A stretch of 7,416 nucleotides of DNA, from contig DATCJY010000016.1 in assembly GCA_036562565.1 (NCBI GenBank), positions 1 through 7,416 of the forward strand, given 5' to 3'. Position numbers and translations under genes: made by a program. Source of the stretch: DATCJY01 sp036562565 (GTDB lineage: Bacteria; Bacteroidota; Bacteroidia; Flavobacteriales_D; Sanyastnellaceae). The notes under the pieces are model-generated. The model ran no database searches and was not told where the DNA came from. It worked only from the letters and a program-made list of their open reading frames with translations. Numbering within the stretch: the first letter of the stretch is position 1; each line of letters starts with the position of its first letter. Shown here in pieces: positions 6,828-7,416 of this stretch.

Positions 6828-7416
6828 TTGGCTTCATAAAACATATTGACTTCAAAAGTCCGAGCGTGATTATCCTATCACTGATCGGGCTTTTGTTCTT
6901 TATACGGCTCTTCCACATTACCGATCCTCCGGTAGAAATTGCACACAACTGGAGACAGACTACTTCACTCATGGTGGCTCGTAATTTCTACCAAGAGGAC
7001 AACAACATCTTTTATCCACGCATTGATGATTGCGGAGATAAGACCGGCATTATTGGAATGGAGTTTCCATTGTTGAGTTATGCCATCTATGGCGTGTCCA
7101 CCATCTTCGGATACGACCATTGGTACGGCAGGCTTATCAATCTCATCATCGTTTCATTCGGGCTTTGGTATTTCTACCGATTGATCTGTTTGTACTTCTC
7201 GCAACGCACAGCCCTTTATTCAACCATTGCACTTGCACTGTCCGGACTGTTCCACTATGCACGCAAAGTAATGCCTGACCCAATGGCCTTGTCGCTTGTG
7301 ATCATTGGCTTATACAATGGTGTTCTTTACTTAAGAAGCGGACATTGGAAGTATTTGATTGGCTATTTTGTGTTTGCACTTTTTGGAAGCCTCGTGAAGA
7401 TTCCGTTTACAATTTA
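6824..7416 (+). CDS. GT39/ArnT-like integral membrane glycosyltransferase, N-terminal part only (3' truncated by window)
   Basis: The frame is open from GTG 6824 to the window end (197 codons). The start overlaps the mutase stop as GTGA (6824-6827), indicating translational coupling. The first segment 'SVIILSLIGLLFFIRLF' (~14-30) is a membrane span. It is followed by an extracytoplasmic loop with 'AHNWRQTTSLMVARNFYQED' and 'IFYPRID', then 'GMEFPLLSYAIYG' (78-90). These match the first loop of Bacteroidota members of the GT39/dolichyl-phosphate-mannose protein mannosyltransferase (ArnT-like) superfamily, where conserved acidic and aromatic residues bind the lipid-phosphate sugar donor; Glu38 and the WRQ core are visible. 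Several further hydrophobic segments follow ('LINLIIVSFGLWYFY', 'ALYSTIALALSGLF', 'ALSLVIIGLYNGVLYL', 'YLIGYFVFALFGSLV'). It would transfer a sugar from an isoprenoid-phosphate carrier to an envelope acceptor. Sugar and acceptor are unknown. Confidence 0.8.
   Translation, partial: MIGFIKHIDFKSPSVIILSLIGLLFFIRLFHITDPPVEIAHNWRQTTSLMVARNFYQEDNNIFYPRIDDCGDKTGIIGMEFPLLSYAIYGVSTIFGYDHWYGRLINLIIVSFGLWYFYRLICLYFSQRTALYSTIALALSGLFHYARKVMPDPMALSLVIIGLYNGVLYLRSGHWKYLIGYFVFALFGSLVKIPFTI

Overview
The window looks like a chromosomal segment of a Bacteroidota bacterium, probably Flavobacteriales-like. This is judged from protein character (an NtrY-like kinase with the 'AHEIKNPLTPMKL' H-box, a PgcA-type phospho-sugar mutase, a GT39-like membrane protein with a 'WRQ...ARNFYQE...FYPRID' first loop), from the lack of obvious Shine-Dalgarno sequences, and from TAnnTTTG-like promoter elements. 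No RNA gene, mobile element or CRISPR array was seen.

Layout: (1) 1-375 is the 3' end of an unrecognised acidic protein, followed by a strong intrinsic terminator (402-435). (2) 508-1953 is an NtrY-like membrane histidine kinase. It is followed 33 bp later, on the same strand, by a GT-B-like glycosyl/polyol-phosphate transferase (1987-3357), and no response regulator lies beside it. (3) On the minus strand, 3359-4066 encodes a small outer-membrane beta-barrel protein that converges tail to tail with the transferase, with one base between the stop codons. (4) A ~125-bp divergent intergenic region (4067-4191) carries a TAnnTTTG element for the barrel gene and a 9-bp direct repeat. (5) A compact plus-strand operon follows: rmlD/rfbD (dTDP-4-dehydrorhamnose reductase), 11 bp, a phosphoglucomutase/phosphomannomutase-type enzyme, then a 4-bp GTGA overlap into a GT39/ArnT-like integral membrane glycosyltransferase that runs off the window.

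The common theme is cell-surface polysaccharide. The mutase can supply hexose-1-phosphate, the entry point to dTDP-sugars. RmlD makes the final dTDP-L-rhamnose. The transferase at 1987-3357 and the membrane glycosyltransferase at 6824 would build or decorate glycans. The kinase and the beta-barrel are envelope proteins. The region is best described as an envelope/glycan housekeeping or accessory locus. I see no convincing evidence of an entirely new system; the least explained parts are the transferase paired with an orphan kinase and the repeat-bearing divergent promoter region.
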